Origin: Xylaria sp. FL1777
Lineage: Eukaryota > Ascomycota > Sordariomycetes > Xylariales > Xylariaceae
DNA length: 64,000 bases
Direction of reading: 5' to 3'
Assembly: GCA_022578965.1 (NCBI GenBank)
Contig: MU400549.1
Span: forward strand, 124,991-188,990
Position 1 is the first letter of the stretch. Each line of letters starts with the position of its first letter. The notes under the pieces are model-generated. The model was not told the origin of the DNA and made no database searches. It saw only the letters and a program-made list of their open reading frames with translations. The translations under genes and the position numbers were made by a program. Shown here piece after piece: positions 1-11,950 of the stretch.

Positions 1-32
1 GAATATCGGGCTAGATAGTCGAGCCGATATTC
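1..32. repeat. Near-perfect inverted repeat at window edge
   Basis: The first 32 bases begin GAATATCGGGCT and end AGCCGATATTC. These are complementary over about 11 bases with one bulged G and a short loop. The window edge cuts the left flank, so it cannot be said whether this is the end of a longer element. Confidence 0.6.
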
Positions 33-143
33 ACATAACAGTTCGAATGGTCGTCCGAGTTGTTTGGTCATTCACTTCTCCAAGACACTGTCTTTGCTAA
101 ATCGGAAGTTGGCGTTAACACGCTACATGTTGAAGCCGTACTA

Positions 144-272
144 TTATTCATTTCTACCAAGCTTAGCAGGGGAAATATGAAAGGCTCTCTCAGTGTCGAG
201 TTCGGATGGGGTCTCGCTTCCAAAAGACTCCCGGATAATATCTTCGTCGATAATAGGATCCTCCCATAACGC
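144..272 (-). other. Possible terminal exon or gene remnant
   Basis: On the minus strand a TAG acceptor (273-274) is followed by 42 open codons and a TAA. The segment starts ALWEDPIIDEDIIRESF and is rich in Asp and Glu, with a composition like real coding sequence. A matching upstream exon could not be assembled: the sequence to about 400 is open only in pieces whose phases do not fit. It may be the last exon of an undetected gene, a gene relic, or chance. No homologue was recognised. Confidence 0.25.
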
Positions 273-1754
273 CTACAGTTCCTCATGACAGTGATTTAAG
301 ACAATTGGTGTCTTCTTCCAGGTCACCGTTTAGAGTCTTGTGCCCACTGATAATGTACTAAAAAGTAATGCAATCACTTACGGATTACGTTAAGCTAACA
401 ATTAATTACCAGCAATATAATGTTACTATACAGCTAAAAGGTTGAAAGCTTTACAACATAGTGGTTAACATTAGTACACGTAGGTGGGAAGCTAAATAAA
501 GAGACGAATATTCACCTAATGTGCCAAAGCGAAGCGCCAGGACTTTCCCACAGATAGACAGACCTAGGGAGGGAAAATAATATTTATAGCTTAAATCTTT
601 GAGAAATCGGGGTATAGGTAATTCTGTTCATAGTTAATGCACTCCTTGTATTGTATTACCTTTTATATTACCCTGCTTTTTGTAATACATTCACTATTTG
701 ATTGCCACAGTGGAAGATGGCCCTAGCTAACTACGGACGCAAATGCCTCTGGTCATCTCCTCGCTAATCTTTTATTATTTGATTCTTTGTTTATTAAGGC
801 ATTCGCGGCTCAAATTTCAAGTTCACGATCTTAATCTCCTCATATCATCGCCAATTTGGAGCTAGACATGAGTTCGGTACCAAGCACAGCCCAAGAAAGT
901 TCGGTTCTCTAGCTACTTGCTTCTCCCTTCTCAAGAGTTGCGCATCATATGCGCTCAGCATAACTCATTACGTTTATCTCGACCTCATCCCAAGTCAAGG
1001 GCCATATACATGATTAATCACTGACACATAAATCAACGTTTAAAGATTATTCCGTTTATGTTATATGCCCCTAGCTGCACACTTCGTCACCTACCTTAGG
1101 ACTCCCTCACCAAGAGCTAGAATCAATCCCTTTCTCTGCCTTAATCACATTATTCCCCAGCAAAGTTAGGATACTAGGTCTACTAGGTCTAGGTGGTGCA
1201 GTCATCATATCCCAGCTCCCATTCATTTGTTTATTCATCCAGCTACCTACTCACCTACTGAACGGCCTTGCTCATACAAGTGCAGTTCCCCCTTTAACGC
1301 TACCCCGCCTTAATGTCAGGGACCAGGTAGGCTCCTGCGTCTAAAGCTCGTGTGGAGGAACTGACTTCCAGCCGCTTTCTGGTCTTGTTATCACCAAGGC
1401 AGTTGCCATCATCCAGCCCCACACTATCAGAGAGGAACCTGCTGGCCTCGCTTTACCTTCCTCCTCCGTTCATACTTTACTGCTGCCACCCACCGAATCA
1501 CACATTGTCTTCATTGCGGCCGGCCAAAACAAATCAGCAAACGTGAGTTTTGTCACCCTGTCATACATCGCCATCTACCTTGGCAGAATAAGGGCTGGTT
1601 TATCAACTTGCTAAGTACTCACCATTAGTCATCAATTAGGCCCTAAATTACTTTTACTGTTTCTTACAGCCCTTTATAGTTGAGAAGTTACTGGTCAGTC
1701 AAGTTGTAATTGATAGCGGCCCTGTTGTTGGCCTTGGCTATCGTGTAGGGTAAC
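273..1754. other. Intergenic and glycosylase leader region
   Basis: No convincing gene was seen. The left part is AT-rich. From about 1060 the plus strand becomes rich in C and T, as fungal promoters and leaders often are. A possible 5' UTR intron lies at 1543-1669, with donor GTGAGT and acceptor TTCTTACAG, just upstream of the glycosylase start. That intron is a guess from its signals alone. Confidence 0.4.
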
Positions 1755-3371
1755 ATGCCAAGACGAAGAATAAAAGTCAAGCGCAATGCTGTGCCTGTTC
1801 AAGGTCAATGGGATATCCTCCCACATGGGATGGGTGTCCTACCTACTTCCACAAGTCAACCGACAAGCCAAGTAACGAGCGTACAAGAAACTTTGGGACC
1901 GAGGAATATCGACAAACATGACGTTGATCCCCAGCTCGAGCAGGAGAATCCTAATCAAGAGACAAATGACACTCTCATCGTGGACGTTAGCTCTGTCAGT
2001 GAGCCGCAGCTTAACAAGCACACTGCCGGCATGTTAAAGGATGCAAACCAGGTTCCCTCACACACCACTGCACCACAAGAACCCAAATGCGTGATCCAGG
2101 AGATAAAGGAAGAGACCGAAAGTCTAAATCAGGCGACCACATTGAGGCGGTCAAAACGCATACGTGCACAAGCTAAGGTCAAAAAAGACGACGCAGAGCA
2201 AGAGGCGCCACCAAAGAGAGCCAAGGTGACGTTCAAGAAAGTGAAAGTAAAAGATGACGCTGTTCATTCCGGAGACCTGCCAGAAAAACCCAAGCGGGTT
2301 CCCCGTAAGACGAAGGACAATCCATACGGACTAACTCCAGGAAGGAGTCCCTTCCCTGACTGGCAGGCACCTAGTGCCGTCCAATGTGAAGAGGTATATC
2401 GGCTTCTAGCAGACAAGCACGGCGATGTAAAACAACCAGCCACAATCCCGGCTCCCTCACTTGAAGTCGCGGGCTGCGGAGAGGTCCCCTCTGTCCTAGA
2501 CGCTCTTCTGAGGACCCTCCTGAGCGGCGCTGTAACATTTGATGGTGCAGACAACATGATGAAAGCTATTGTTAAAAAATACGGTGCTATTGATGATGAG
2601 CTGGCAAAGGGATCCATTAACTGGAATAAGATTCGGTTGTCTACTATCGAGGAGCTAGAAGATACCATTCGCATAGGTGGACTAGCCAACAGAAAGTCCA
2701 TGGCCATCAAAGGCATCCTTGATATGGTTTATCAAGACAACATTGATCGACGCGAGGCATACCAGGCCGAGAAAGCGACTGGTGTACCTGCTAATGTCTA
2801 TGGGGCGTCAGAGAAGACCCAAAGCCAGAAGGACATGGAAATTTTGAAGACGGACCGGAACATCCTCTCACTCGATCATCTGCACGGGTTACCAGTTGAT
2901 GAGGCAATGAAACAGTTCACAAAGTTCCCTGGAATCGGGGTGAAAACAGCGGCTTGCGTCATCCTCTTCTGCCTTCAACGACCATGCTTTGCGGTTGACA
3001 CACATGTTCACAGATTCTCCAAATGGCTGGGTTGGGCTCCTGCTAAAGCGGATGAGAACGACACATTCAGCCATCTGGAAGTCCGTTGTCCCGACCACCT
3101 CAAGTACGGATTGCATCAACTGTTCATTCACCACGGAAAGCAATGCGGCCGATGCAAGATGTCTACCGTAGAGGGTACCAAAGAATGGGAGGAGGTTGTT
3201 TGTCCCATCGAGCACCTGCTTGTCCGTGGCAAAAGAATGACGAAAGTTCAGAAGAAGACCCAGAAGAAGAATAAAACCGACAGTACAGAAGCCAGTTTTC
3301 AGGAGGACGGGTCAGAATCAGAGCTTTCAGAGATCGACGAGGCCATTTTCGATGATGAGGAGTTCGACTGA
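1755..3371 (+). CDS. HhH-GPD family DNA glycosylase (base excision repair)
   Basis: Single-exon gene of 538 residues. Residues 1-190 look disordered, with many Lys/Arg patches (such as RRSKRIRAQAKVK) suited to nuclear import. The fold follows at about 195-480. It has the helix-hairpin-helix FPGIGVKTAAC with Lys397 and, 18 residues later, the Asp of VDTHVH (Asp415). In endonuclease III the catalytic Lys and Asp of bifunctional glycosylase/lyases have this same spacing, so removal of damaged bases with strand nicking is plausible. The cysteines after the fold (C-x2-C, then a distant CP) do not form the usual four-Cys iron-sulfur loop. The tail from about 500 is acidic. The start was chosen at the first ATG of the frame, in context AACATGCC. 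The exact substrate is not deducible. It differs from eukaryotic Nth1 by its long N-terminal extension. Confidence 0.85.
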   Translation: MPRRRIKVKRNAVPVQGQWDILPHGMGVLPTSTSQPTSQVTSVQETLGPRNIDKHDVDPQLEQENPNQETNDTLIVDVSSVSEPQLNKHTAGMLKDANQVPSHTTAPQEPKCVIQEIKEETESLNQATTLRRSKRIRAQAKVKKDDAEQEAPPKRAKVTFKKVKVKDDAVHSGDLPEKPKRVPRKTKDNPYGLTPGRSPFPDWQAPSAVQCEEVYRLLADKHGDVKQPATIPAPSLEVAGCGEVPSVLDALLRTLLSGAVTFDGADNMMKAIVKKYGAIDDELAKGSINWNKIRLSTIEELEDTIRIGGLANRKSMAIKGILDMVYQDNIDRREAYQAEKATGVPANVYGASEKTQSQKDMEILKTDRNILSLDHLHGLPVDEAMKQFTKFPGIGVKTAACVILFCLQRPCFAVDTHVHRFSKWLGWAPAKADENDTFSHLEVRCPDHLKYGLHQLFIHHGKQCGRCKMSTVEGTKEWEEVVCPIEHLLVRGKRMTKVQKKTQKKNKTDSTEASFQEDGSESELSEIDEAIFDDEEFD

Positions 3372-4592
3372 AGTCTAGTATGTTGAGGTGATGGTACATC
3401 AATTTGGCTGGCTCTGGACTGCAGAGCTAGTAACAAGCACTAAGGAAGTTCAATGGAAGCTTTGCGTTCAATCTACTTCCTATGGCGTAATGTACGCAGA
3501 AGAGTTGCTTGAACAAGTAAATGGGAAAATGGACAATTTATCTAGCTTATGCGTAGTTTTAGCTATATAGCTAGCCTAGTCTATATTGGGACAAGCACCT
3601 CCTTCTACTAGTATCTTAAGAGGTATATAAGTTCCAATGCAGCGAGGTGATACAGTCAGTCTACAAAGATTAATGCTATGGTCGTAGAACTGCGTAGCTG
3701 GTAACATAGATGCATTTGCATAGATAGGTTAGGTAGGTAGTGTATATACCTACTGTCATTCATGCAACCCGGAGGTATGTAGTAAGTACTTAAGTACTTA
3801 ATTAGGTACTTGTGAACGTAGGTTTGGAGAGGAGCAGTTGGCAAAGCCAGCCCGACAGCTGCACGCACTTTAACGTGGGTCTATGTCACGACTCAATGCA
3901 CGCTTGTTGCTGGGACGTCGCAGCCAATTCCATCTCCTACGAACAACAACCAATTCTGCACATATCAACTTCGGCGTCTGAAGGGGGTGCTACGCAGATC
4001 TACATCCTGGTCTGTAGGGAATCCTATACCAGGTGCTCGATGGAAACAATACATGTACCCTTTGTTTTATGTATGGCTTTAATATTACCTGGCTGCAGCA
4101 GTTCTTTTTTATAGCTCTTCTTCAATCCTGTAAGTTTGTTGTGAAAGCGCATGGTAGACTTCAATATCGTTCCTAAGTCTGCCTGCCTGCCTGCTTGTCT
4201 GTCTGTCTGTCTATCTGTCTCTCTTTCGTGGGTCTAGTCGCACTCCTATTACCGATCTTCAGAGCGTGCAGAGATCTTTGTAGCCGTCTTCGTCATTTAG
4301 AGTCTGAGGCTGACTTCTTTCCTTAGATTCTTATTTTAGACTATTACTCTCGCATCTTCCACGGTTCCTCCACCCAAAGTTTCAATTCGAAGAACCTTTA
4401 CGACAATTAATTGCTTCCTACCTACCTTCGAACGCCTTCCCTCGTTTACCCACGCAACTGGATTTTGCCCACAGGCGACGTCATACCAAGGAGGGCCAGT
4501 TGGTCGCCGAAGCTTGATCATATCTAGCCCTCTCTACCTTCTGTTTCCCTCCCTCGTCTACCTACCTACCGACATGCCCATACAGAGACATT
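3372..4592. other. Intergenic region, Sen1 promoter side
   Basis: No gene is supported. Around 3720-3811 there are several GTAGGTA/TACCTAC words and a run of GTACTTAAGTACTTAA-like sequence. Pyrimidine-rich plus-strand sequence from about 4300 to 4590 probably belongs to the Sen1 promoter and leader. Confidence 0.5.
4178..4224. repeat. CTGC/CTGT tetranucleotide microsatellite
   Basis: About four CTGC units pass into about five CTGT units, then degenerate CTAT and CT repeats. The tract lies some 370 bases upstream of the Sen1 start codon and may vary in length between strains. Confidence 0.9.
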
Positions 4593-7500
4593 ATGGCCGG
4601 TGTACACAATGTGCTAGATGCAGGCTTTGCGAAACTGCGAGACATCCCGCCACATCTTCATCTCTTCTGCCCCAGAGTTTCGGTCGATGACGAGGAAATC
4701 TACGAGGATCCCGATGCCGTTTCCAACATCAGCCCCGACGAGAAGCAGCAGAGGATCGAAGCTGGCCAGGAGAGAATGGACTTGATGTACAACTGCTCAT
4801 TAATCCTGGGCCTTTCGAGAGAAGCTGCTGGTCCCCATCGTCCCGATTTCGATTCTCGTTGCGATGCCTTCCTCACGACGTGCGCGAGCTGCGTGCGCAA
4901 CTGGCACAAGGGTCGCGGCGCGTTTCTCAAGGACATAACCCCGTAAGCCCTAGCTGCTCTGGTGATCATGTTGCTATATTATGCTAACTGAAAGCCAAGC
5001 ATTTACGAAGATTCTGTGATAGAGGAGATGAGGAGCCGTCTAAACCAGTTCGATTTCGATCGAATTACGCAGGGCCTCCAAGCTGCAGAAGACTTCATAC
5101 TCGCGCGCGACAGTAATGTCACCCAGAGCACTTTCATTAAAGAAGGGAAGGCCGACCTCTTGGTTTCCATCTACGAGTCGCTGTGCTGCATAGCCTATCT
5201 GAGTGTGCCGGCAAATCGTAAACACTTCAATTTCGTTTTCACGACGATTCAGCAGCGAAAACCATTGAAGTTATACGAGGTCCTCCCCACCACCACAATT
5301 TTCCTCTTCGACGAGGATCAGACTCGTAGAGACTTCGCGGTCCAGACCTTCGAACGGAAACCATTAATCACCAAGTCGGACTTTGATTGGGCCATAAACG
5401 ACAGCCTCACAGACGCCATCCTCAAGGCCAACAGCAAAAGCACTGACGACAGCACCCTTCAGCGCACCTGGCAAGGGTTCCTATACATTCTCGACGCTTT
5501 GGACGAGAATATTGTTATGGAATGCTTGCGAGGGATGACCGTGAAGCCAAGCATCTATGAGCTAATGATATCCCAGATGCCGCAGCTCCAATCTGCCGCT
5601 GTTTTGAAGGCTGCTCTCAAAGCGTTCTGCGGACTCATACACAAGTCTCCAAAAGCTTTTTGGGATGCGTATAGCCAATGGTCACCGCCTTCTCTTCTCG
5701 AGCAGATCATTAGAAGTCCTGCCTTCCGGCCGTTACTCTTGCAGTCTGGCGAGCACGATATGACTCCTGACGGGCCTGCGGCTATCTCTTGGGTAAAACC
5801 ATTAATAAACTCGATCTCTCCAAATCAGAAGACGGATGTTTGTGACAAGTTGGTCCATCATCTTCTTGGCGACTTCGCTAAAGATCTAAATATGTCTGAA
5901 GAAGGCAAATTTGCATGTTATCGTGGCGCAACAGAAGCACTTTCCTCCTCACTGGCTGGATTTGTGTCCCCCAAATATAGGCTTCACGCCGGTTCGTCTA
6001 CGATTCATACTAATGCGCTACTAAACCTCACACTGAGGTCTAAGGATCTTATCGTTCAACTTGCAGAGCTCCCGGCTTCGAACCCGCAGCAAGCGTCGAT
6101 GTCTAAGGCGTCGTTAGCTGTGATTGAGTCTGCTCTGGCACTTGACTCAAGGATCACGGCCGAGGAGTGTAATGCTCTCCAGGAGAACGAAAGTCTTGTC
6201 CAGAGGGAGGTGAAACGCGACTCTGCTGGTCTATGGGAGGCCTTCTTAGAGATCCTCCAGCCAGGAGCCTATGAGCTGGCTAAGGCAATGTTATTGGCTT
6301 TTGTGCCATTAATCACCGTGGAAATTTTTCGTCCCGCCAAAAATAAAAAATTATCGCAAATTATGATCGACTTCAACTTTGAATTCCAGAAGACTGCAGA
6401 GGTCATTGGACGCGTAGTGGAGCGGTTGGAAGACTTTGACAAGATTGCTATAGGACAGCTATGCTTGGAACCTACCACTATGTACCCCATCGTTGCCGCA
6501 CTCATACATGGCGAGGAGCCTGTCAACCAGGCTGGAGCATCATTCATCAAGGCGATCACGGGCGAAAACAGGCAACGTTCAGATGCTGTTCTTAAGCTTC
6601 TGGGGATGTATTTTATCCCCGTATTATCGGCGTATACTAGAGCTGTGAGCGATATTACATTGAAAAAGTCTCTCTGGTCTCCGCAACGCAACATACTTCG
6701 TTATTCAAGGGAGATTCTCGATAGTCTTTCCAACCCGACCTCAGGAATTCTAAGGTCCAGGGACTTAACAATAGGCGAACAAGATGTACTAGGCAATTGG
6801 TGGAGCTCCCAGTGGCTATTCTCGGAGAATGCCTTGAACCAGACAGAGGCTTGGAGCCGGAAGGTGGACACGGAAACGATGAAGGAATTTTGCCGAGAAG
6901 TCATGGAGTATGCAGAGGCCCTGCTTGCTCAAGACGGGCTGTTGGCCTCAGCATTAAGTTCCAGATCCGCCCATACTACCACAAATGTCGACGGCGATGC
7001 CTCGAGCAAATCGATGAGAGACATATTGGAAAAGCCACGTATTCATTGCATGGGTCTCTGCAAGATGCTTCGGCTCAAGGACCTTTACCTTGTTGGACTT
7101 ACTGTCAATGTCTTAGGCAAGCTTCTCAAACGGCTCCGTGAATTTGGCATGGAAGTCCCCAGGGGCCCATTGGCGTATATAAAGGATACCTGTATCAGGA
7201 CTGAAAATAACCGCTACCGAACGATGACAAACATGAATGACAGACAGCGTGCTGAGTTAATCAAAGCTCTCGGCGAAGAGGATGTCAAGGATGATATCGA
7301 AATTCTCTCTATTAGGAAAGTTGAAGGTCCCAAAAAGCAAACCAAACTCGATGCATGGTCCAAGACCGGTAGTGAAATTCCAAGCGCTTCATTACCAGCG
7401 CAACCAATTCTCAAATCCAGTAAAGATGAGATGATTGAGTTACTGAAGGCATCTTCCTCTGAGAAGAATCGGTCTATTCTCGAACAGATGAAGGCTCGGC

Positions 7501-10500
7501 AAGCTACCCCAAAGAGTGCTCCAAAAAGTCTCCCAAAGGGCCTTCCAAAAAGCCTTCCAAACAGTCTCCCTAAGGCCCCTGCGGTAGCTTCTATTCCGTC
7601 GATCCGAGAGAAACGGGCTAAAGAAGCCGAAGAAAGGCGTAAACGTGATGCGGAGGCCATTGCCAGAGCCAAAGCTCTTCGGGCCCCAAAGCAGACTGTC
7701 GCTGGTGAAGGTTCTGGTCTTCAGGGGCTTTCAGGTATTCAAGGCAAAGACTTTGCCCCAGCTCAGAAGAGTGAAATTATGGTAAACTCATCTTCTGAAG
7801 ATGAGGATGATTCTGATGATGATGCTGAATTTCTGAAGCGTACGGGAACTGCTCCCAAGAATAATAACGACGCGCAGAACGGCATACAGTCAATGAAGCT
7901 AAATCCTCGGGGACCAGTAAAGAAGATGAAGTTGCAACGATCTGCAAAGGACATGCGAGCTCGGCTCATTCCTCCCATGGACGTATTGCATCAAGCTATC
8001 CTCGAGTGGGACATCTTTCATGAAGGAAGCGACCCTCCTAACGGAATAACATGCTCTCGAGTAGCCGAATCGTACAACGACCCGCAACAGTATAAACAAA
8101 CCTTTCTTCCGCTACTGGTCAATGAAGCATGGCGATCGTTTGTAACTGCCAAGGACGAGGCAACTTCAAAGCCATTTGAAACAAAAGTCGTAAATCGGAT
8201 GAATGTTGACAAGTTCATCGAAGTGAGCACAGCCATGCCTATCGCAAATAATAAGGATAGATTCCTTTCCGAGGGAGATATCGTTTTATTTTCACATGCA
8301 CCTAATCCTTTAGAGGCAAAAGACGAGGTACATTGCCTTGCTCGAATCTGGCGAATACAATTCAAGAACGGTAGTCTTGAGGTTCAATATCGCCTGAGTA
8401 GCCGTGCTGGGCCAATGCTATCGACTCTAATGCCCCAGGCAGAATTTTACGCGATCAAGATTACTAATATGACAACAATTGAGCGCGAATACGCGTCTTT
8501 GGAGAGTTTGCAATACTATGATTTAGCACCTGAGATTCTGGAGGCTAAGCCGTCTCCAATGCTCTCTTTCAGCGAGGAGGCTGTCGAGAAGGTGATGAAG
8601 AATTACCACTTAAATCATGGTCAGGCCAGGGCTATTTTGCATGCGAAGGAGAATGATGCCTTCACACTTGTCCAAGGGTAAGTATACTTTTTACTCAAGG
8701 GCCTCTACTGTTAGCTAATGTGAAGTAGACCACCTGGGACCGGAAAAACAAAAACCATCGTCGCTATGGTTGGTGCATTACTAGCTGGAACCCCATCTAC
8801 TGCTTCGATGGGCACCGCGATTAAGCGTCCTGATGGTCTAGCTCCGACAGGCACCAAGGGAATCAGCAAAAAACTTTTAGTGTGCGCCCCCAGCAATGCG
8901 GCTGTTGATGAACTTGTTCTACGTCTAAAAGCAGGGGTGAAGTCTATGAATGGAACCTTTCACAAGGTTAACGTTCTACGACTTGGCCGTAGTGATGCCA
9001 TCAATGCAGCAGTTCGGGATGTTACCTTGGATGAGTTGGTTAAAGCTCGCGTCGAAGGGACCGAGAAAGAGAATAGCGGTCCCAGTTCAAGGGAACTGAT
9101 GCACCAAGAAGCTGGCCAAATTAAGAAGGAGCTCGCTGACCTCCGTCCTCAGCTCGATTCAGCGCGAGGAAGAGGGGATCGCGCGGAAGCTAACAGGTTA
9201 CAACGAAAGATCGACGAATACAAACGGCGCCAAGCCCAGATCGGCGCAAAGATCGATGCTGATAAAGATAGCGGCAATACCGCTGCCCGAGAGAACGAAA
9301 TTCGCCGGCGGCAAATACAACAGGAGATACTCGACTCGGCTCAGGTTCTATGTGCTACCCTAAGCGGCAGTGGTCATGAGATGTTCAAGAACCTGGCTGT
9401 GGAATTTGAAACTGTAATTATCGACGAGGCAGCCCAGTGCGTTGAGCTCAGTGCTCTGATTCCTTTGAAGTACGGGTGTTCAAAGTGCATTCTCGTCGGA
9501 GATCCGAAACAGTTGCCACCTACTGTGCTTTCGCAATCTGCGGCCCGTTATGGCTATGACCAGAGTCTTTTTGTTCGGATGCAGCGAAACTTCCCTGATG
9601 ACGTTCACCTCCTTGATACTCAATATCGTATGCACCCAGAGATCAGCTTATTTCCAAGCCAGGAATTCTATGAACGGCGGCTCGTAGATGGCGGCGATAT
9701 GGCCAGGCTTCGTCAACAACCGTGGCATCAAAGTGAACTCCTCGGTCCTTATCGCTTCTTTGATGTCAAAGGTATCCAGGAAAAAGGCCACCGCGGTCAG
9801 TCACTAATTAATTTGGAAGAACTGAAAGTTGCAATGCAACTTTATGAAAGATTCACCCTTGATTACCCACAGGTAGATCTTAAGGGTAAGATCGGTATCA
9901 TCACGCCGTACAAAGCACAGCTTTACGAACTTCGTGATAGGTTCGCCCGTCGATACGGAGACAAAATTACCGAATATATCGAGTTCAACACTACAGATGC
10001 ATTTCAAGGTCGAGAATGCGAAATCATCATCTTTTCTTGCGTTCGTGCCAGTCCCACAGGTGGTATTGGTTTTATGACGGATATCAGGCGTATGAATGTT
10101 GGCTTAACACGTGCGAAGTCGTCGCTTTGGATCCTGGGTGATTCCCGAGCCCTCGTTCAGGGAGAGTTCTGGAACAAGTTGATCGAGGACTCTAAGGCCC
10201 GAAACCGCTACAGTGCCGGAAACGTTCTAGGTATGCTACAAAAGCCCGGCGCTAGATTACCTCCAAATGCCAACCTCTCGGTGCAACTGGCTACATCATC
10301 ATCATCATTATCCCTACCCCAGAACACGCAGGGTCTTGGTGCCACGACAGGGCTGTACAAGGGATCGTCCTCTTCACCTTTAAGTGGGCCTAACGTTGAG
10401 GATGTGATAATGGAAGATGCGCCTCCCATGAAGCCAACAGCACTATCAAACAAATTCAAAACGCCCCAGCTACCAGAAACCTACACGCTAATTGAGCGGA

Positions 10501-11016
10501 ATCGCGGTATACACTCCACACCTTCGGGCTTTGGTGGCCTCGATGAACGCGGTGAGCCAGCCATCGTTCCAAGATCAACGTCAGAACGTCCTGTCATTCA
10601 CGAAACTGGCCTTAAACGACACAGAGAGGATCCCGATGCAGGGAAATCGTTTAAGAGGGTGAGCTAAAGATGTGTCAATTACTTATAATCTATCGCTAAT
10701 CGGAAAATCTTTAGGTTGCAAAAGAGGGGCCTAGTAAGATGCCACCCACTGTTCCTCGTGCAATGCCACGACCGCAGGATCCAGCAGCTATGGCTGTTCT
10801 TGGAATACCGTCGAATTCTTCCTCTACCGTGGTCAAGACGCCGTCGGCGCCGCCTAATGCACCCAAGGTTTGTATTAGTTTTCCTATAGCGAATACCAAG
10901 CTAATAATAATTACAAGGGACCTTCAACCTCTCGGCCACCTGGACCTATGGTACCCCCTAGGAAGAAGAATCCCCCAGATCCCTTCATCAAGCGAAAGCC
11001 GAATAAACCTCGTTAG
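4593..11016 (+). CDS. SEN1: Sen1-type superfamily 1 RNA/DNA helicase
   Basis: Five exons: 4593-4942, 5000-8677, 8729-10658, 10715-10867 and 10918-11016, giving about 2069 residues. All introns are GT-AG with CTAAC- or CTAAT-type branch sites, and the phases agree. The long N-terminal region matches the helical Sen1 N-terminal domain. The second intron splits the Walker A motif GPPGTGKT (about 1343-1350). Then come DEAAQC (about 1575), GDPKQLPP (about 1600), QYRMHPEI (about 1641) and the NVGLTRAK motif (about 1795), typical of the Upf1-like SF1B group. Yeast Sen1 terminates non-coding transcripts with Nrd1/Nab3 and removes R-loops. The length is close to that of known Sen1 proteins. A Lys/Pro-rich linker with PKSLPKGLPK repeats (encoded at 7510-7575) and acidic stretches precede the helicase. 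The C-terminus is Pro- and Lys-rich, fitting a nuclear signal. Start: an ATG at 4574 is out of frame, so 4593 was kept. Confidence 0.95.
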
Positions 11017-11605
11017 TGTTTCTATTCAGTGATATTTTCCTTATAGATATACAGATGTAACCGGAGGATGGCGTGAAAATATGATACATGCTATGGCGTT
11101 TAAGGGATGTATAAAAGGACATATATACGACTAGCGTGGGTCGCTAGATACGTTTCGCGGTGGCCTGCATTTAGACTTGAGGAGTTTTGACATTGCAGTT
11201 ATATTTCGACATTCGAGTTAGTTGCGCCGAATAAGCAACAGACACCTAGATAGCTCCGTAGATAGACACTCGTGTACCTGTCTACCAAGGCACGAGGCAG
11301 CCGTCTTCAGGAATGATATCCGGTGGCGGAGAGTAGACTTCGCCGCCGATGAGTATAATGGCCGCTAGGGTAAGTTGACCGCTTTATCTTGTGGCATCAT
11401 AAACCGTATCAAGTGACGAACCTAGTGGAAGTAGTCGTGCCTGCCCAGTCAAACAAACTACTAGCAAACCGGTATTGATGATAGTGACATTATAATTACT
11501 CCTAGTTATGCCAGACCCATAGCCTCGATCATACTACCCACGTATTTACCTAATCCTACTCTTGTTTAGCTAGCCTCCTCATCCATCTCACCCCATCTTA
11601 ACTTC
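11017..11605. other. Sen1 3' flank, no gene seen
   Basis: Short AT-rich stretches probably contain the Sen1 3' UTR and polyadenylation region. Nothing coding is supported. Confidence 0.5.
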
Positions 11606-11923
11606 ATGTCTGCCAACTATTGTCAAGCTACGCTTGTAGAATGCATTCCCAGGGGCGCCGGTCTTTGGACAAGCAGAACGCAGCGCCGAACTTATTTATC
11701 GCACATTACAACAGACGAATTGAGGTATAATGCGATATTCGATCAAATGCCGTTATTATGTAGGGACTGTATCCGGCAGCTCAAGACTGCTTTTATGCAC
11801 GACGACCTCAATAGGAGACTTGATAATGGTTTTCTCTTAATACATGAGTTGGCATATGTAGTTATATGGACTACGTATCAAATTATTAATGACAGGGATG
11901 AAAGGCGGTGTGGAACGAATTAG
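11606..11923 (+). CDS. Possible small hypothetical protein (105 residues)
   Basis: An ATG follows a pyrimidine-rich stretch (CTCATCCATCTCACCCC) that resembles a fungal leader, and the frame stays open for 105 codons. The product is Leu- and Arg-rich, with Cys residues and no recognised motif. It lies between the converging Sen1 and the disordered-protein gene and overlaps neither. The frame could be chance, because codon use is not clearly biased. No family was recognised. Confidence 0.2.
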   Translation: MSANYCQATLVECIPRGAGLWTSRTQRRTYLSHITTDELRYNAIFDQMPLLCRDCIRQLKTAFMHDDLNRRLDNGFLLIHELAYVVIWTTYQIINDRDERRCGTN

Positions 11924-11950
11924 ATGGGAGTATTGTCTTCAACTAGAGGG

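Noticed and set aside
1352..1546. Open frame before the glycosylase as an extra N-terminal exon
   Set aside because: It opens with GTG rather than ATG and is pyrimidine-rich, so leader sequence with a possible UTR intron is more likely.
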